Origin: Pyrenopolyporus hunteri
Taxonomy: Eukaryota > Ascomycota > Sordariomycetes > Xylariales > Hypoxylaceae
Direction: 5' to 3'
Length of the DNA: 64,000 nt
Assembly (NCBI GenBank): GCA_902806595.1
Contig: CADCXC010000038.1
Location: forward strand, 2,728,001-2,792,000
Shown here one piece after another: positions 1-13,099 of this stretch. Position 1 is the first letter of the stretch. The number at the start of each line of letters is the position of its first letter. The notes beneath the pieces were generated by a model. The model was not told the origin of the DNA. It did no database searches and worked only from the letters and a program-made list of their open reading frames with translations. The position numbers and the translations under genes are program-made.

Positions 1-272
1 CGGCCCTACCAGTGTAACGCAAGACCAGGCGTTCGGAATAGGCGAGCGGTAAGCGCATTTCTGGGTAAGTTGGAGGGAGGATAAGGGATAGTGGGATAGG
101 TCGTGGGATAGGATGGCATGAGATTCCTGCGTGGGAGGGTTGACACTTGGTGGCCTCGCATGAAGGTACGGGTATATATGTCCGAATATGTAGGCAGCGG
201 GCACGTACATTCGTGGGAAAGACATAATTACCTATTACCTTAGGACAGGTCTACGACAGGTCTACATATGTA

Positions 273-307
273 TTCTGCGTTCTGCGTTCTGCGTTCTGCG
301 TACTGCG
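273..307. repeat. Tandem repeat of TTCTGCG, five copies
   Basis: Four exact head-to-tail copies of the 7-mer TTCTGCG are followed by one copy with a single mismatch (TACTGCG). The repeat lies in non-coding DNA and no function is implied. Confidence 0.85.
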
Positions 308-2728
308 CACATACATACCCAACCCTCAAGGTTTAAATCCAACGGCACGGCGCGGCCGAGCTTTTTTTTTTCATGGGCAGTCGATCATTACAGTACAGCG
401 CTTGGCGCAGAAAGGTAACCCAAAAGTCAGCCGCGACAGCATATTGGTTCATGCCTGACTCGCGAATGGCAGATCTCCGCGGACTGGACGGGCGGAGTCA
501 GATAAAGGGAGGTACGTACACATGTAATAAAGCCGATCTTCACACACACTTTTGTATGTAATACGACAAATATTCGTCGAGTGACGGTCTTGACGGGCGA
601 TGATGATGATGATGGGTGAGTAACGCGGTACAGAATACCGGTCAAGGGGGTAACGAGTTTGTGGGAGTTTGTCACATTTTTTTCCTCTCTCCCTCTCCAC
701 TCGGATGGAGACACAATGCGAGCCAGGCAAGACAAGACAAGGTAGGCGAAGTACTATGTAAGGCAGACCAGATTGCCATGCTGTCCATGGGTCCTTGCGT
801 TACCCACTGCCCAGATCAACTAGGCCGGCCCATCCTCATCCTCTCGCCCCGTTTTCCACGCTAAAGGGGAAGAAAGTCATCGACCCGGGAGCCCTGGGTC
901 AGGAAGCTATGTGCACGTAGCAACCCCAGCATACGGGAACAGGGCGGGAAATAGTGGAGTGCGTACGGGAAGAAGACACGATGAGTGTTTAGAGTGTTTA
1001 GAGTGCTTAGCATCAGGTGGAGGGGCGGTCAACCGTCTATAGTGTGTGTACATATAGTGTGCGTCCATATAGTGTATGAACGAATCGTAGGTACCATGTA
1101 AGCAACTCACGTATCTCAATTTCGACAGCAATGCTTTTCTGGGGCCCGGGGCCTGATCTCTGCCTGCTTGCCAATCACGGATCGTGACCTATCGATGCTC
1201 GGGCCTGGTTCGGGATGCAATGCGATGGTACGGTAGGTTTTGAGAAGGGGGTAACTCTGAAAGTAGGTAAGGCAATGTAGGATGCATGTAGGCGTGTTGT
1301 ATGTAGGTACGAGTTGAGTGTACTATGAATCGCGCGTACAATACCTAGGTAGCTGGATAGATGAATACCTACCCCGTATGTTCTGTTTGGGTAGGCGGTT
1401 TAGGTATGTACCTCGCCCCCTGGCGGTGGAGGACATCTGACTGACTGAGGTTTACTATGCCTCGCACACACGCGCATGCGCACATATACACATCTTTCTT
1501 GGCGTATATGTAGGTGTATACATTTATTCATCGAGGGGGAGATTTGCGAGAAAGCGAGAGTTTGACAGGCGACAGAACCCCAGACTGCGGTACTCGGCAG
1601 ACCAGGCCCGAGATAGCATGGTGACATCGACGCAACGGTGGGATGCTCGGGGAGCCGATCTGGAGTCCCGTGCTCAAAAAGCGACGCTTGGCTATCCGCG
1701 ACTTCTCGCTGGCGACGATCCAGCCCCCGGGTTCCTCTCACGTCAACAAATATTAGGGGTCCCAAGAAGTCGGGCAGCCAGGAGGGCAGCGTTGCCAACG
1801 GGGCCTATGGCACCAACCGCGACGTCAAGACACGATCCATCAAGGCAGAAGGAGGGGAAGGGGGAGGAACCCGTGTACATATGATGGCACACTGCATGTA
1901 TGTATTATGCATGCGGGGCTCAAGCGAACCAAGGGAGACGGACGGGCAGACAGGCCTTTTGCTATTATTAAGTAGGACTCCCTACCTACATGGGTGAGAA
2001 CTTTGGATAGATCTGGCAGGCCGAGGCCGAGCAGGACGGAAAGGGGGAGAGGGGGGGAAAGAGGGATTGGCCCCGAGCCGAATCAAGAGTAAAAGAAGAG
2101 GAAGAGGGAAAAAAAGAAGGGGAAAAAATTGAGAGAACCAAATCAACCCAGGTAGACAATCTATCCTGAAATGTCAATGCGACGTATCATCGACTAACTT
2201 TCCTCCGCGACCCCTGGTCTTTGCATACTTAGACGATGTAAAGCGTCTACGTAGTAAATGGGTGTGCGGTGGGATCTATAGAGTATGCATAGGTATAGAA
2301 TATACTATGGTAAAGTGCTCTCGAGGAAGTCTGGGCCGTCGGATGTTTTTTTACTTCTCTCTTTCATTAATCGGGGATAGAGAGAATCTATCGTACGAGT
2401 TGTCTTTGATTGCGGGGAGCGGTGATGAAAGGGTCGATTATTAAGTTTTTGTCATTCGGACTTTACTAACATGGGACAAGCGAGTACCTACTATGTAGTA
2501 GTCGTTTCTTTAGTTCGTGGCAAGAGCCCGTCTACCTATTTAGGTACCTAGGTAGGTAGGTAATGTGACGTTCACCTACCTTAAAAGTATACACAATCAA
2601 GTAGTACACAATCTAAGCACTAGCACATAATTCTAGCACATAATCTAGCATGCCTTCATATCAACAAATTGAACAACATAGAGAAGGCCCTCCCTTTGGG
2701 CGCTCAACGAGTTGACGCCTAATCTAGC

Positions 2729-2779
2729 TACCTGGGTAGGTACCTAGGTAGGTAGGTAAGTAGGTACCTACATAGGTAT
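2729..2779. repeat. TAGG/TACCTAGGTA repeat cluster
   Basis: A run of TAGG units broken by TACCTAGGTA palindromes, in non-coding DNA. A similar cluster lies at 2541-2562. The same motif recurs in most long spacers of the window and was not found inside the confident coding exons. Confidence 0.85.
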
Positions 2780-4974
2780 GCCTATGACCCTCTATTGAGC
2801 AACTCTAACCCAAGCCAATAAGAGATTCAATTGTCTAGACCCTCGAATAGCTTTTCTCTTTCTTTTTATACCTAGGTACTCTTCCTACCTTATTCATAGA
2901 TACATGTAGTTCCATCTCTTAACACACAACAGACCCGCAACGAAATGCAGCTTCAAACGCAGAAACCCGCATTGAGAGTTACATACCTAGCCTCCCGTAC
3001 CTACACCCACCTCATTACCTATAAAACACTCCCTATATAAGCAGCGCAACTAGTTATTCTGCAAGTCAACTCACATAGGCACCTAGGTAAAGCGCAGTAA
3101 CATCTATACCGCATGAGTGTAAACCTCAATTAAACCAGCGCTTAGAGGGCAAGATCGTAAAATGCCTGAGAGAGATTCTCGTCGCATCGGCTGTATTATA
3201 TTGCCAATACAATGCAGGGTTCGTTCAATTCGTTTTCTGATACATCCTCCGCAGTTTCGGGGCACATCTATCTCGGTACCCGGTGATTCTTGTTCGATTG
3301 GGCGGTATTATGCTACACAGTAAACCGGCAATATCTATCTCCTTATCGCCTCACCCTCTCGTCAGCATCTTAATTAATAACAGATAGAGATGACAATAGT
3401 ACCTTTTCGAAAGGCCAAAGGCCAAAAGGGCTAACCTAACAACTACATCATCGGCTCCGAATACACGGCACCCAATCACCCCGCGCTCTCTTCCCTCTGC
3501 CGCGACCTCGGCATTTATAGTCTCTAACTATACCTGCATAGGTACCTAGGGTATTGATGGAGGTAAGTATTTTGACGTAGCACTTGGGGCTTGTTTGTCT
3601 ATTCCGCGCAATCTTTTAATTTACGTACCTAGTAAAAGAACAAGAAAAAAAACAAATGTAACATTTAAGCGTCGCATAATGACGGCTAACCAATGTCATC
3701 ATTCTATAGTCGTCTAGACCCTACCTGGGTATACCTTACATAGTATTATACACACCTTACATTAAAGGTATATGTAGCATGTAATCCAATAAGCCTAACG
3801 CGTATGAGATGTATGGTATAGTCGATACTTGGGTACCTCGAATGTTTCAACCAGCCACCCATGTCCCGACCACTCAAAAATTCCGATGCATAATACTGCG
3901 TACCTTCCTGGGGTCGCGAAGGTGGTGGCACTCTAACAAGGGTTAGCCGCCACGCCTACCGCCTACATGCACTAGACACGTACCTAGCACAAGTATCACA
4001 GTGCTTAAAAAAAGACGTTTGTATTCTCTCTTAGGGACACTAATCGTTCCCAAATCACCTTAAGCTCCCACCCACGGGTCCATAGTGCCCGTTCCCCCAC
4101 CTCCTTATCCTCCCCACACACACCTCCTTCAAGGGCTTTCATGAGCTACCTCCTAGCTAGGTCTAGTTACCTGCTGTACGGCAGGTATTCACAGGACTCT
4201 CGTACGTACAAGGTATACCTACCAGCACATAACCAGGTGTATACGTGCCTTATACCTATGTGTACAGTACATATATACATACTTGAACCCTTGCCTCCAA
4301 TCGGCTGGTGGCGCTTCTTACTTTAATAAGGTTTGCGCCTCTTCCAGCGTCCCCCAGTTGATCACAGCAGGTAGTGTCCCTTAAGAGCTTGGGCGGGAAC
4401 TTGTCTTACACGCTTTTTTATTTTTTTATTTTATTTTATCTTATTTTTTATTTCTTCCAACCACGTTTCTCCAAGCTTGACGACCCAAAATCATCCCACC
4501 TTATTTCTACCGCAACAGTAAACAAACTCTCAACAGCTTAAACCGTCCGATCTGCCACTTCCACCTCACTCCCCGCGAACACCTACCTTGTTCCCATCAG
4601 AAAGGCAATTTGTGGGTTTCCCGCCAGGCCCACCGCCGAGATACCCTTGGTCGCATGAACCTTAGCAGCATCTTACCGCTCGCCGTGCATTTACCTATAT
4701 AGTGCTCAAGCCATCCTTACTAGAGGACGGGCAAACCCACCTTAGTCGTCTTCGAGCATAGCGTCTTCCACGCCTAGATATCCTTCGCCTTCTCCCCGAC
4801 CCAAACCGACCGCTCAATTCTCCTCCCTCCACTGACCCAATTCGCCTTTTACACCTTACGTCTACAGCTCTGAGGCGTGAGAGACTCGCGTAAGGGCCGC
4901 CCGCGAGTGTTACCGTAGAGCCTAAAGAGCGACTTGTGTAGCAACTAAGGGGTGGCGAGAAAGAGTAAGGCAAC

Positions 4975-6611
4975 ATGAGTTCAGGATATCCAGCACCGCC
5001 TGTCCATCATTCGCAAGCATTCCCGCCCGAGATGTCGGCCCCCTCAGCGCACCATCCGGGTTACGCCCAACTACCGCCGCCGATGTCTTTTAATTATCAG
5101 CAAGATCCCATAACCAACCCACACCGCGCAAACATGCCACCCCCGCGAACGAATATGGCCCCGCCCAACATGCCTGGCCCCAGAGACCGCACCGGCGAGC
5201 TCGGCACGACAGAGAACGGCGTTGGTAGTTCCGGTCCTAATTCACTTACGTCCAAACCTGGAGCCGAAGAGAAGGATAAGCCAGCTCCCCAACCAATCGA
5301 GGGCACTGACGCAACCAGGAAGTACAGGTAGCTAACCCTCATGACCGCCGCTTGCCGGGGCTTTTAGAACTGACCAATAGTATAGACTTGAGGTGGTCCA
5401 ACAGCCTCTGAGAGCGAGGATGTGCGGCTTTGGCGATAAGGTGGGCGCACCTCACCTATCCCGTTTGTCTTTCTTTGTCGAACGTATTCTGATACCATTT
5501 AGGATCGGCGGCCTATTACTCCCCCGCCCTGTATTAGACTGGTGGTGATGGACAAGACTACGGGAAAAGAGGTAGATTGCAAGTGTGTGGAGCGCGGCCT
5601 TACCACTCTTCCTCTCCACGTTACAACTAACCTTAGACTAGTGAGGTTGAACACCAACATTATGTGTTACACGTCGATCTCTGGTCCGAAAATGGAGACA
5701 AGGAGGTCAATCTCGTCAAACACTCACAGCAATCACCGTCGATTTCATCTACGCAAGCTTCCTCTTTCCGCGAGGTGATCGAAGGCAGCCAGACTGGAGG
5801 CTACGGATATCAGTCCATTGTGCCGTCTAATCGCGAATACGCACAACCCCCCAACGCAGGGTACCCTCACGCAATGCCTCCTTACCAGCCAGACCCATAT
5901 GGTCAAGGTAAACACACCCTTACCACAGACGCCAGTTTTTTTTTTTTTTCGTCTTCGTTTTCTCACACGTTCTCTAGGTTATGGCTATCCCCCGCAAGCT
6001 CAGCCTTACGGCTATCCCGGCGGGCCCTATCGAAACGACATGGTGCCAGGCGTGCCTCAGTTGCCCTCGCAACCAATGTTCAACCCACGTTTCTCCCAAG
6101 ACATGTCGGGTCACCAGATGACGCACAATCGTCTGATGGGCCCGCAGTCGCCCAACGGCATGTACACGAGAAATCTAATCGGTAGTCTCGCCGCAAGCGC
6201 GTCGCGTCTCACGGATCCCACCGATAAGATTGGCATCTGGTTTATTCTACAGGATCTAAGTGTCCGGACGGAAGGCTGGTTCAGGTAAGTCGCTGATGTG
6301 TGAGCTACTCGCCACCTGCTTACGCGATACGCAGATTACGATTTTCTTTTATCAATCTACGACGACCGGACGCGGTTGCCAATGGTGGCAGCGACGCCGA
6401 ACTCCTAAACAGAGGTAGAGCGCCAGTTCTCGCGCAAGTTTTTAGCGAAAAGTTCCAAGTTTATTCGGCGAAGAAATTCCCTGGTGTCTGCGAGAGTACG
6501 GCGTTAAGTAAATGCTTTGCTGTGCAAGGCGTCAAAATCCCCATTAGAAAGGATGGTCAGGACGGAAAGGGTAGCAAAGGGCGAGGATCGGATGACGACG
6601 ACGACAATTAG
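4975..6611 (+). CDS. velB: Velvet-domain regulator VelB
   Basis: VelB is a velvet-family transcription regulator. In other fungi it pairs with VeA or VosA in the nucleus and links light response, sporulation and secondary metabolism. Deduced exons: 4975-5327, 5386-5440, 5503-5582, 5642-5907, 5978-6284 and 6335-6611, giving 445 residues in an unbroken frame. The velvet domain starts near residue 117 (YRLEVVQQPLRARMCGFGDK, then DRRPITPPPCIRL). It is interrupted by a Pro/Tyr/Gln-rich insert of about 140 residues. It resumes near 315 with NLIGSLAASASRL, DKIGIWFILQDLSVRTEGWF and LRFSF. An insert between the two velvet halves is characteristic of VelB and argues against VosA or VeA. The N-terminal 115 residues are Pro-rich and the C-terminus is a run of Asp. 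All introns are GT-AG. The call rests on the velvet motifs; splice sites are inferred. Confidence 0.93.
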
Positions 6612-9421
6612 GGTTATTCAACTTTGATCAACATCCGAGTATGGGCATAGCGGGCTACGTTGGATGGTACGCCTGCCATATCTAGTTACATCGGTCCTGG
6701 AATAAGGCGATCTGGCTCATCACGATGCGTTCATCAAAGCACGTGCGCCCGTATACCGTACGATAAAGTACGTGGTAGAGGGGAGCGCGGATTTTACATG
6801 CAACGGAATAGACAGCCCCTTATCATGCCGACAGAAAACGAGGTCAGGCGATTTCGGGGGCGGGTTTGAAAAAAGAAATTACGCAGCTTGGCTTAGCATA
6901 CGGTCGATTAGGTTTATACGTTTTACGTTTGCAAACCGAGGGTTTGGTTCTGCAATATACCCGCCAGATGCACAGGTCAGATATATGGTAGCGATGAATT
7001 TAGAAGATATGTATGCGTCATTGGTTCCCGGGGGGCGTGTGGTAGCTTTCTGTGCGATTATGAGAAAATACCTTATTTCCGTCTGCTGTCTGTGATTAAG
7101 GGGATATGCATTAGTTTAATTTAACCGCCGAGAGTTGATGAAATTCGGGATTACCAAGTGTTGGTCCCCTTTACCACGTAAGACATCCCCGGCTCGAAAC
7201 TAACAGTTAAGCCAGGTGTTTGCCTGCCAGGTATACACCCGTTTTACGACTCAAGTTCTCGTCCTAAAGACTGCTACATAGAAAGGTAACTAACGACTAC
7301 CCAAATTACTTCTTAGTAAAAGAGTCCGTTTCTAACATGAAGGTTCTCATACTGGGCGAATACGTATGTGGTATGAGGGTATATAGGTAGGTACCTAGGT
7401 AGGTAGGTATGTAGGTAGGTAGGTACATACGTCCTGCCCCGACGGTTTGGGATGGCTGCAAGAATCTAGTGTAACTTTATCCCAATTCTTGGGATGACAT
7501 GACATATGCGTCCCCGGGTTTGGAACTCTTAGAACTTTGACAAAACCTTGAATCGAATCGGGACCGAAACATCCCGGGAACCAAGTCAAGACGAACGCGT
7601 AAAGCAGCCCAACTACCTACTCATATCGGATTCGCAGATACGGGTTCCAAAAAAGAAATGAGATGAAAGCCCACGTATGTAGGCATGTAGGTAGGTACTT
7701 AGGTATGTATAGGGTATACCCATTGTACGCTTTGACTTGGTACGCGAATGCGAGTTCGGACTCTGGGCTGCCGTGCGTACCTATTAATTCCCTAGGCGTA
7801 TGTATTTGTAGGTACCTATCTGGACCATATACCTGCATCGGAAGCCTCCCAAGACCATACACGTACTCCTAAAGTGGAAGTGATGTATCGCACTTGCGCC
7901 CAGACGTCCGGTTTCATCGCATAACCACGTTGTCTGCTTCTCTTTCCGACGTAAACAAAAGACCTAATACGTACCTTACCTACATCCCTCAGGTACGAGA
8001 CGAGGACCAACCAGCACGCTCGGATCCGATCTGAGGCGTGCGATAATTAGAACCGGTCTAATCTGGGGAACCGCAACCGTATCTCCGGTAAGGCGGCCTA
8101 GACTCTACTTAGCTGATTTGGCTAGCTACCCAGCTACGTATACAGATAGACATATATACCTAGACATCTGGCTTAGTCGCCCCGTTCGACGAGGCGATTC
8201 TTGGGTCGGGCGTTCTAGTTAGCGGCACATATACCATATTTAGTACCTAATATACCTAATATAGGGTCCATAGGAACCTACAAGTATCCGGCTACGGTAC
8301 CTTACGTGATAAGTACATGATATATAGGTAGGCATGTATATATATATTCCACGATACCAAATGCGTGGACTTGGATAGAAGCGGTATGCACCTCATGTAT
8401 GTATACCTATATAGAGTTGACACATATATAGGCAGGTATGGATGTACCATAGATGTATTACATGTGGCAGACGCTACTAAACTCAGTATACTAAATTCAG
8501 CTGTTCTAGATAGGTAGGTACCTATGATTACAGAAGCCAAGACATGCTTAGGACAAGACAGGCAATGACACCATCCGGGAGCTTGCGCTGGGCGCCGCTG
8601 GGTCCCCGACAAGTTTCTATTACGTCTTAGTTATCGAACCCGTTGGCCCTGGAGCGCCTGCCCGGTTTTTGTAGTGGGACCAAACGAACTTTACTTAGTA
8701 ACATACTCTGCGAACGGCGTGTGATGTAACGAATTTTTGTATGGTACCCAGTTTCGAGGGGTTCCTTCCCGACTCTTTCGAAGGTACTAGGTACGGCATG
8801 TAAAAAAATTTAATAGTACCTAAAAAGTCTTGTATGCTTTCGTCTCCTTTTCTTTTTTTTTTTTTTTTGATAAATTTTCCCTCCTTTGTGATCAGCCGGG
8901 CAATTCTGTAAGTTGTCTCGTGATCGAAAAAAAAAAAAAAAAAATTAGGCGCGCGCCCGGTTCGGGAGTGACGTTATTAAGTAGTTCAAAACAGTATACC
9001 ATCCCTACATGCCTCTTCTACTATTCCAGGCGCAAGTCAGTCGCGACCAGTTTGTATTGTACCGAGGGGCGGCCAGCCGCTGTTGCCCAGACAGATCGCG
9101 CAATTCCTAGCGATTAGTCGGGCCCTTAGTCATTAGGAGATATTTTATCTTATCCGCCCCAGAGCTCCTCTTTGTCTTCGGCCTTGGGTTCTTTGAACTA
9201 CCTATAAGTTGCTATATCCGTGTTTGAGTATTTACATTCTCGAACCATATACTTCCTAATTACTCCGATACGACGACAGTACGTAGCTATAGCTATAGCC
9301 ATAACGACATTTCCCTCGTACGCCTCGGACTAGCCGATCCCTACCGGACTCGTAATTCCGCCGTGTAACTCTAAAAAAAAAAGAAGAGGAAAAAAAAGCA
9401 AAAGGAAAGGAAGAAAACAAA
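6612..9421. other. Intergenic region, no gene recognised
   Basis: Frames of 60-107 codons occur (for example 6660-7095) but none shows a recognisable domain or splice-linked continuation. A strong TAGG/TACC cluster sits at about 7383-7426. Homopolymer T and A tracts lie at about 8853-8870 and 8926-8944. The first few hundred bases probably include the velB 3' UTR. Confidence 0.55.
7383..7426. repeat. TAGG/TACCTAGGTA repeat cluster
   Basis: A dense run of TAGG units with an embedded TACCTAGGTA palindrome, the second longest such cluster in the window. It lies mid-spacer, away from recognised genes. Confidence 0.85.
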
Positions 9422-10038
9422 ATGACGGGACACATGACATCAACCGGTCGAGGTGGCGCCGGCAACATCGCCGACGCCGCCAAATCCCCCAAGATCCTAC
9501 CCACCGACCTCGAGACCCCAACCCTCAAGACCTCCGTCGTCACCACGGGCCGCGGCGGCTCGGGCAACATGGCACCCAACACGGATCCCGTCGAGACGCG
9601 GGCGCGCCAGGACGTCGGGCCGTAAGTATACCCTATCTCGCGATTCCCACCTACTCCTACGTTGTTTTTATCAAAGGGCGCCGGCTTTATGTACACAACC
9701 CTCTATAAGCACGCAGACGTCTATCTAGCTGTACAAGAGGGGGAGCCAATTCCCTAAGAAGCGCATAATCCCACCCGAAACAATGAGATACATATCTTGA
9801 TACTCGCGGCCCCGTAACTAACGCTATCTCAAACCGCAGTATCGAGCGCCGGCCCAGCCAAGGCGCGACGCACGTCGGGCGCGGGGGCGCGGCCAACGTG
9901 GTGCGGCTCGGCAGCGAGGAGGCCGCGGAGGCGGCGAAGACGAGCGCCGAGGAGCACCGCGGGCCGCACGGCAGGGCCCACGCGGGCGGGCCCAACGGCC
10001 TGGCGGCGAAGGCGAAGGAGTTCTTCAAGAAGGTGTAG
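9422..10038 (+). CDS. Small DUF3602-type GRGG-repeat protein
   Basis: Two exons (9422-9621 and 9840-10038) encode 132 residues with no signal peptide or membrane segment. Three copies of a Gly-rich motif are visible: TGRGGAGNI, TGRGGSGNM and VGRGGAANV. They are spaced through a polar, Ala/Gly/Pro-rich chain that ends in a Lys-rich tail (EFFKKV). This pattern is the hallmark of the fungal DUF3602 family, whose molecular role is unknown. The intron starts GTAAGT and ends CGCAG. The start is the first ATG after an A-rich leader. Exon 2 is very GC-rich. The family call is good; no function is claimed. Confidence 0.82.
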
Positions 10039-11783
10039 GACGTCTTGAGAGGAAGAAGAAGGGGGGCGAGGGGAGGCGAGGAAAAGTGCAATATGAGAAT
10101 GAAGGAAAAAAGGGAGGGGAGGGAAAGGGAATGGGAGGGAAGGGCTGGAGGCGACGTCGTTGTGTTGACTGTTTTTTAAAAAACATCTCGTGTTTGGTTT
10201 CCGGTCCGATATACCATCTGGAAGACGTCCCCTCTACCGGCGTGGGCGAGCATGGAGTTATAGGTCTGCTTTTTCAAGTGTGTAATGGGGGGAAAGGGGT
10301 TTGTGGGCATGAGAGGGAAATGGAAGCGGGAGATGATTATGAATAGGAGGATATAATTAACTGTAGAGCGTAAGGGACCGTGATGATACCAAAACCAGCG
10401 GGAAAATAGATAATCAAAAGGTACTTGCCTAACTGTGTGTGAGATGTATGAGGCTGGTCTTGCGGATGGTTATACAGCTAGAGATGGTTTGTGTTCTGAA
10501 AGGCGCCCATGGAGTGTCTTTGGGGTCGTATTAGTCCTATCCTCGAAACGATTCCCTGGTATTTAATGGGTACTCACTGTCAATAATTACGATCAGGTTT
10601 TCCTCTGGCTGTCCTATTAATGGTGTAACTCCTAGCCCAATGTCCTTCCTTACGCAGCTAATGGTTCGCTCAAAGAGCTATCTATATACATCAGATAGAA
10701 GACCTAAAATCATGATCGCGTCTTCATTCAGATCTCTTAGGTGTAATTTACGTAGTACTCTCAAATAGGTGCCTAGACAATCTCTCGTTCCGTTATAATC
10801 GCGGAAGGGCCTACGACGAGGGAACCTTGACTAGAGGAACCATCTTAACTACAATATTGTAAGACGTATTCTTTTCCGTATATCTTCTTAAAACGGTAGA
10901 TGAACTAGCTAGGTAAGTTATTCATCTAGGGGCCCGTCCCCCTTTTAGCCACGTGGAGAGGAATGATGTCGTTACAAAGCTGTGTAGAAGTAACTCATCC
11001 CGGTGTGCATGCACGCCGAGAAGCAAGGGAGAATGAAGTTTGCTGACTTAACTTCGATCCTCGTCTTACCCCTGAACTGCTTTTGACTACATTGAGCTCA
11101 TTCTCGCCTACGACTTCCATATTCCACGGTCGAAGTCGTGTTACCGGTATGCTCACATTCTAGATGTTCATCGTTTTTCCTAACCCATGTCCGCTACATC
11201 AGGTACCTTCCAATAGTCGTATTTCGTACTTGTGATAATCAATGTGACAGCCGATAAACCATGATTGACGGGGTTATACGCCATATTCCCACTTTCTCAC
11301 CCAAGCGCTTAGATAAGGGGGGCATGTAACCAACAAGACGTCGGCGCTCGAGTCCACTCAACCACCGCTCATCGATAGGTATAAGATGAACTTAATTTTA
11401 TACGACGGAATTGTGACTCCGACTCGCATCCGGTCCCGGTTGCGACCGCGGAACACTGGTGAACGTGAGTCACAACGGACCCCCGCGGGGATCGACAACG
11501 AGGCCGGCGATTTATGAGTCCGCCGCGTAGCCCCGGGGTGTAATCGCAACATCGCGCCAGTTTGGTCTTGTAGCGGGTTGCCTATTTCTCTGCTGATACT
11601 ACCTTGGCGTCTTCTGTCCTTTTTTTTTTCCTTTCGTTTTCCCCGCCTCGTTCTTTAGCGCTTTTTGGGGTTTTAAGAAAAATAAATATAAAATATTCGT
11701 CAATATCGCCCTTTGTCGATAGAATAGAAAGAGAAATAAAAAGAGACGGTTGAGGAAAAAAGAAGAATAAACACCAAAACACC
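10039..11783. other. Intergenic region, no gene recognised
   Basis: No convincing frame on either strand. The first 300 bases are G/A-rich and probably hold the 3' UTR of the DUF3602 gene. The last 150 bases before 11784 are T-rich then A-rich, as in a fungal 5' leader. Confidence 0.55.
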
Positions 11784-12940
11784 ATGGCAGGAGATCCATC
11801 CCCCTCCCCATCCTCGTCCCCAGTGGTAACAACATACACCCACCCCCCACCGGACCTCCTCGCCCTCCTGCGAACACACCACACCCCGCACGCGCTGCCT
11901 CTCCTCCGGCGGCTACACTTCGCCCTGTCGCCGCGCGGCATCTTCACCGAGCACGCGCGCATCCTGTTCTGCTCCGCGTCCGGGCAACTCAGCGGCGGCA
12001 GTCACAGCGGGCCCTTCGCGGCCGCGTACGTAGATTTCTCCCGCGGCCCGGAGACAGAATTATGGCTGTATTCGTCGCTGGAGCGGCGCACGGGGCCGGG
12101 ATCGGGCTTGGGTATGGCTGTTGGGAGCCGCAGTACAACTGCGCCGAGCGGGGGGGCGTTAGTAGGTGGTCCGGGAGGTAAGGGGGGGGAGGAGGAGGAG
12201 CAAGAACAGGAGCAAGGAGCGCGATGCGCGCGCGCTTTACTGCGTGAAGTTAAGACTCTGCGGGCCGCGTACTACTCCGCCTACCGACCAAACGAGAAGC
12301 AGCAGCCGGCAACGGTGCTAGCGGGCACGTTGAACGAGACGCTGAGGTTGGCGTTGCTTAACCAGGGCTTGTCGTTCAGCTACGTGTCTATATTCGACAA
12401 GTGGATGTTCCGACTCGACGCGCTGCCGGACGTGGCGAGCCCGTTGGAGCCGGATATGGCGTGGGATACGTTCCATAGGGAGGATATACCGCTGATGCAG
12501 TCGCGGACGAATATCCTTCGGAAGGAGTATGTCCCCCCCAATCTCTCCCTTTTATTAGATGATGGTTTATGTACGCATACTGGGTATATGTGGATTGCTG
12601 TGACGTGAGAGATAAGTCTGGTTGCGTCGATAACACACTCTAATATGTCTATAGGCGAACTATTGTTTTCCTGCCTAGTATGGCTGTATATAGGGACGAC
12701 GGGAGGCCTATCGCGTGGGCCTTACTAGGACCCGATTCCTCGCTGAGCGGACTGCACTGCGAGGACGAGTGGCGCGGGAAAGGCTTTGCGAAGGCGGTAG
12801 CGGTTAAGATTCTACGTGAACGCCTAAAGGATTACGATGACGACGGGCATTGTTGGGCCGATGTCGCTCCGGATAACCCTAAGAGTCAGGGGGTGTGCAA
12901 GAGCCTGGGTGGAAAAGTGGCTTGGACAATATCGTGGTAA
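11784..12940 (+). CDS. GNAT-like acyl-CoA N-acyltransferase
   Basis: Two exons (11784-12583 and 12655-12940) give 361 residues. The intron starts GTATAT, has a CTAAT branch-like site and ends CTATAG; skipping it would leave exon 1 ending at a stop 20-odd bases later. The C-terminal half has the GNAT shape. LPSMAVYRDDGRPIAWALLG forms the central strands. GLHCEDEWRGKGFAKAVAVK carries the acetyl-CoA binding R-G-x-G-x-A loop. A final strand, GGKVAWTISW, ends the protein. This resembles the FR47-like GNAT branch common in fungi; the acceptor substrate cannot be read from sequence. The N-terminal 170 residues are Ser/Pro-rich then Glu/Gln-rich and poorly conserved in character. It is tail-to-tail with hem12, 159 bp away. 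The GNAT call is fairly sure; the donor site is inferred. Confidence 0.75.
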
Positions 12941-13099
12941 GTGCAGCGATTTACTATGCCACTCTATATACTTATGTTAAGTATGAGTATAATCTACTAA
13001 CAAGGTCTAGGAGTAAGATAGACCTAGACCGAAGCTTTCCGGACGCGTAGATGACTTTTAGACAGACTAGAATAGCTAGTAGATTTGGAGGGGGTTTCG

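Larger units (their letters stand above)
1..4974. other. Intergenic region, no gene recognised
   Basis: Only short, unconvincing open frames occur here on either strand. The stretch holds TAGG/TACC repeat clusters (about 2541-2562 and 2729-2779), a 7-bp tandem repeat near 273 and a T-rich block at about 4410-4455. The last few hundred bases before 4975 are pyrimidine-rich and presumably hold the velB promoter and 5' leader. Confidence 0.6.

Noticed and set aside
1400..1798. 132-codon minus-strand frame and overlapping plus-strand frames near 1618-1997
   Set aside because: No domain, mixed low-complexity residues, no splice-linked continuation; overlapping frames on both strands suggest chance.
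9256..9696. 146-codon minus-strand frame over exon 1 of the DUF3602 gene
   Set aside because: It is antisense to the GRGG-repeat coding exon and lacks any domain.
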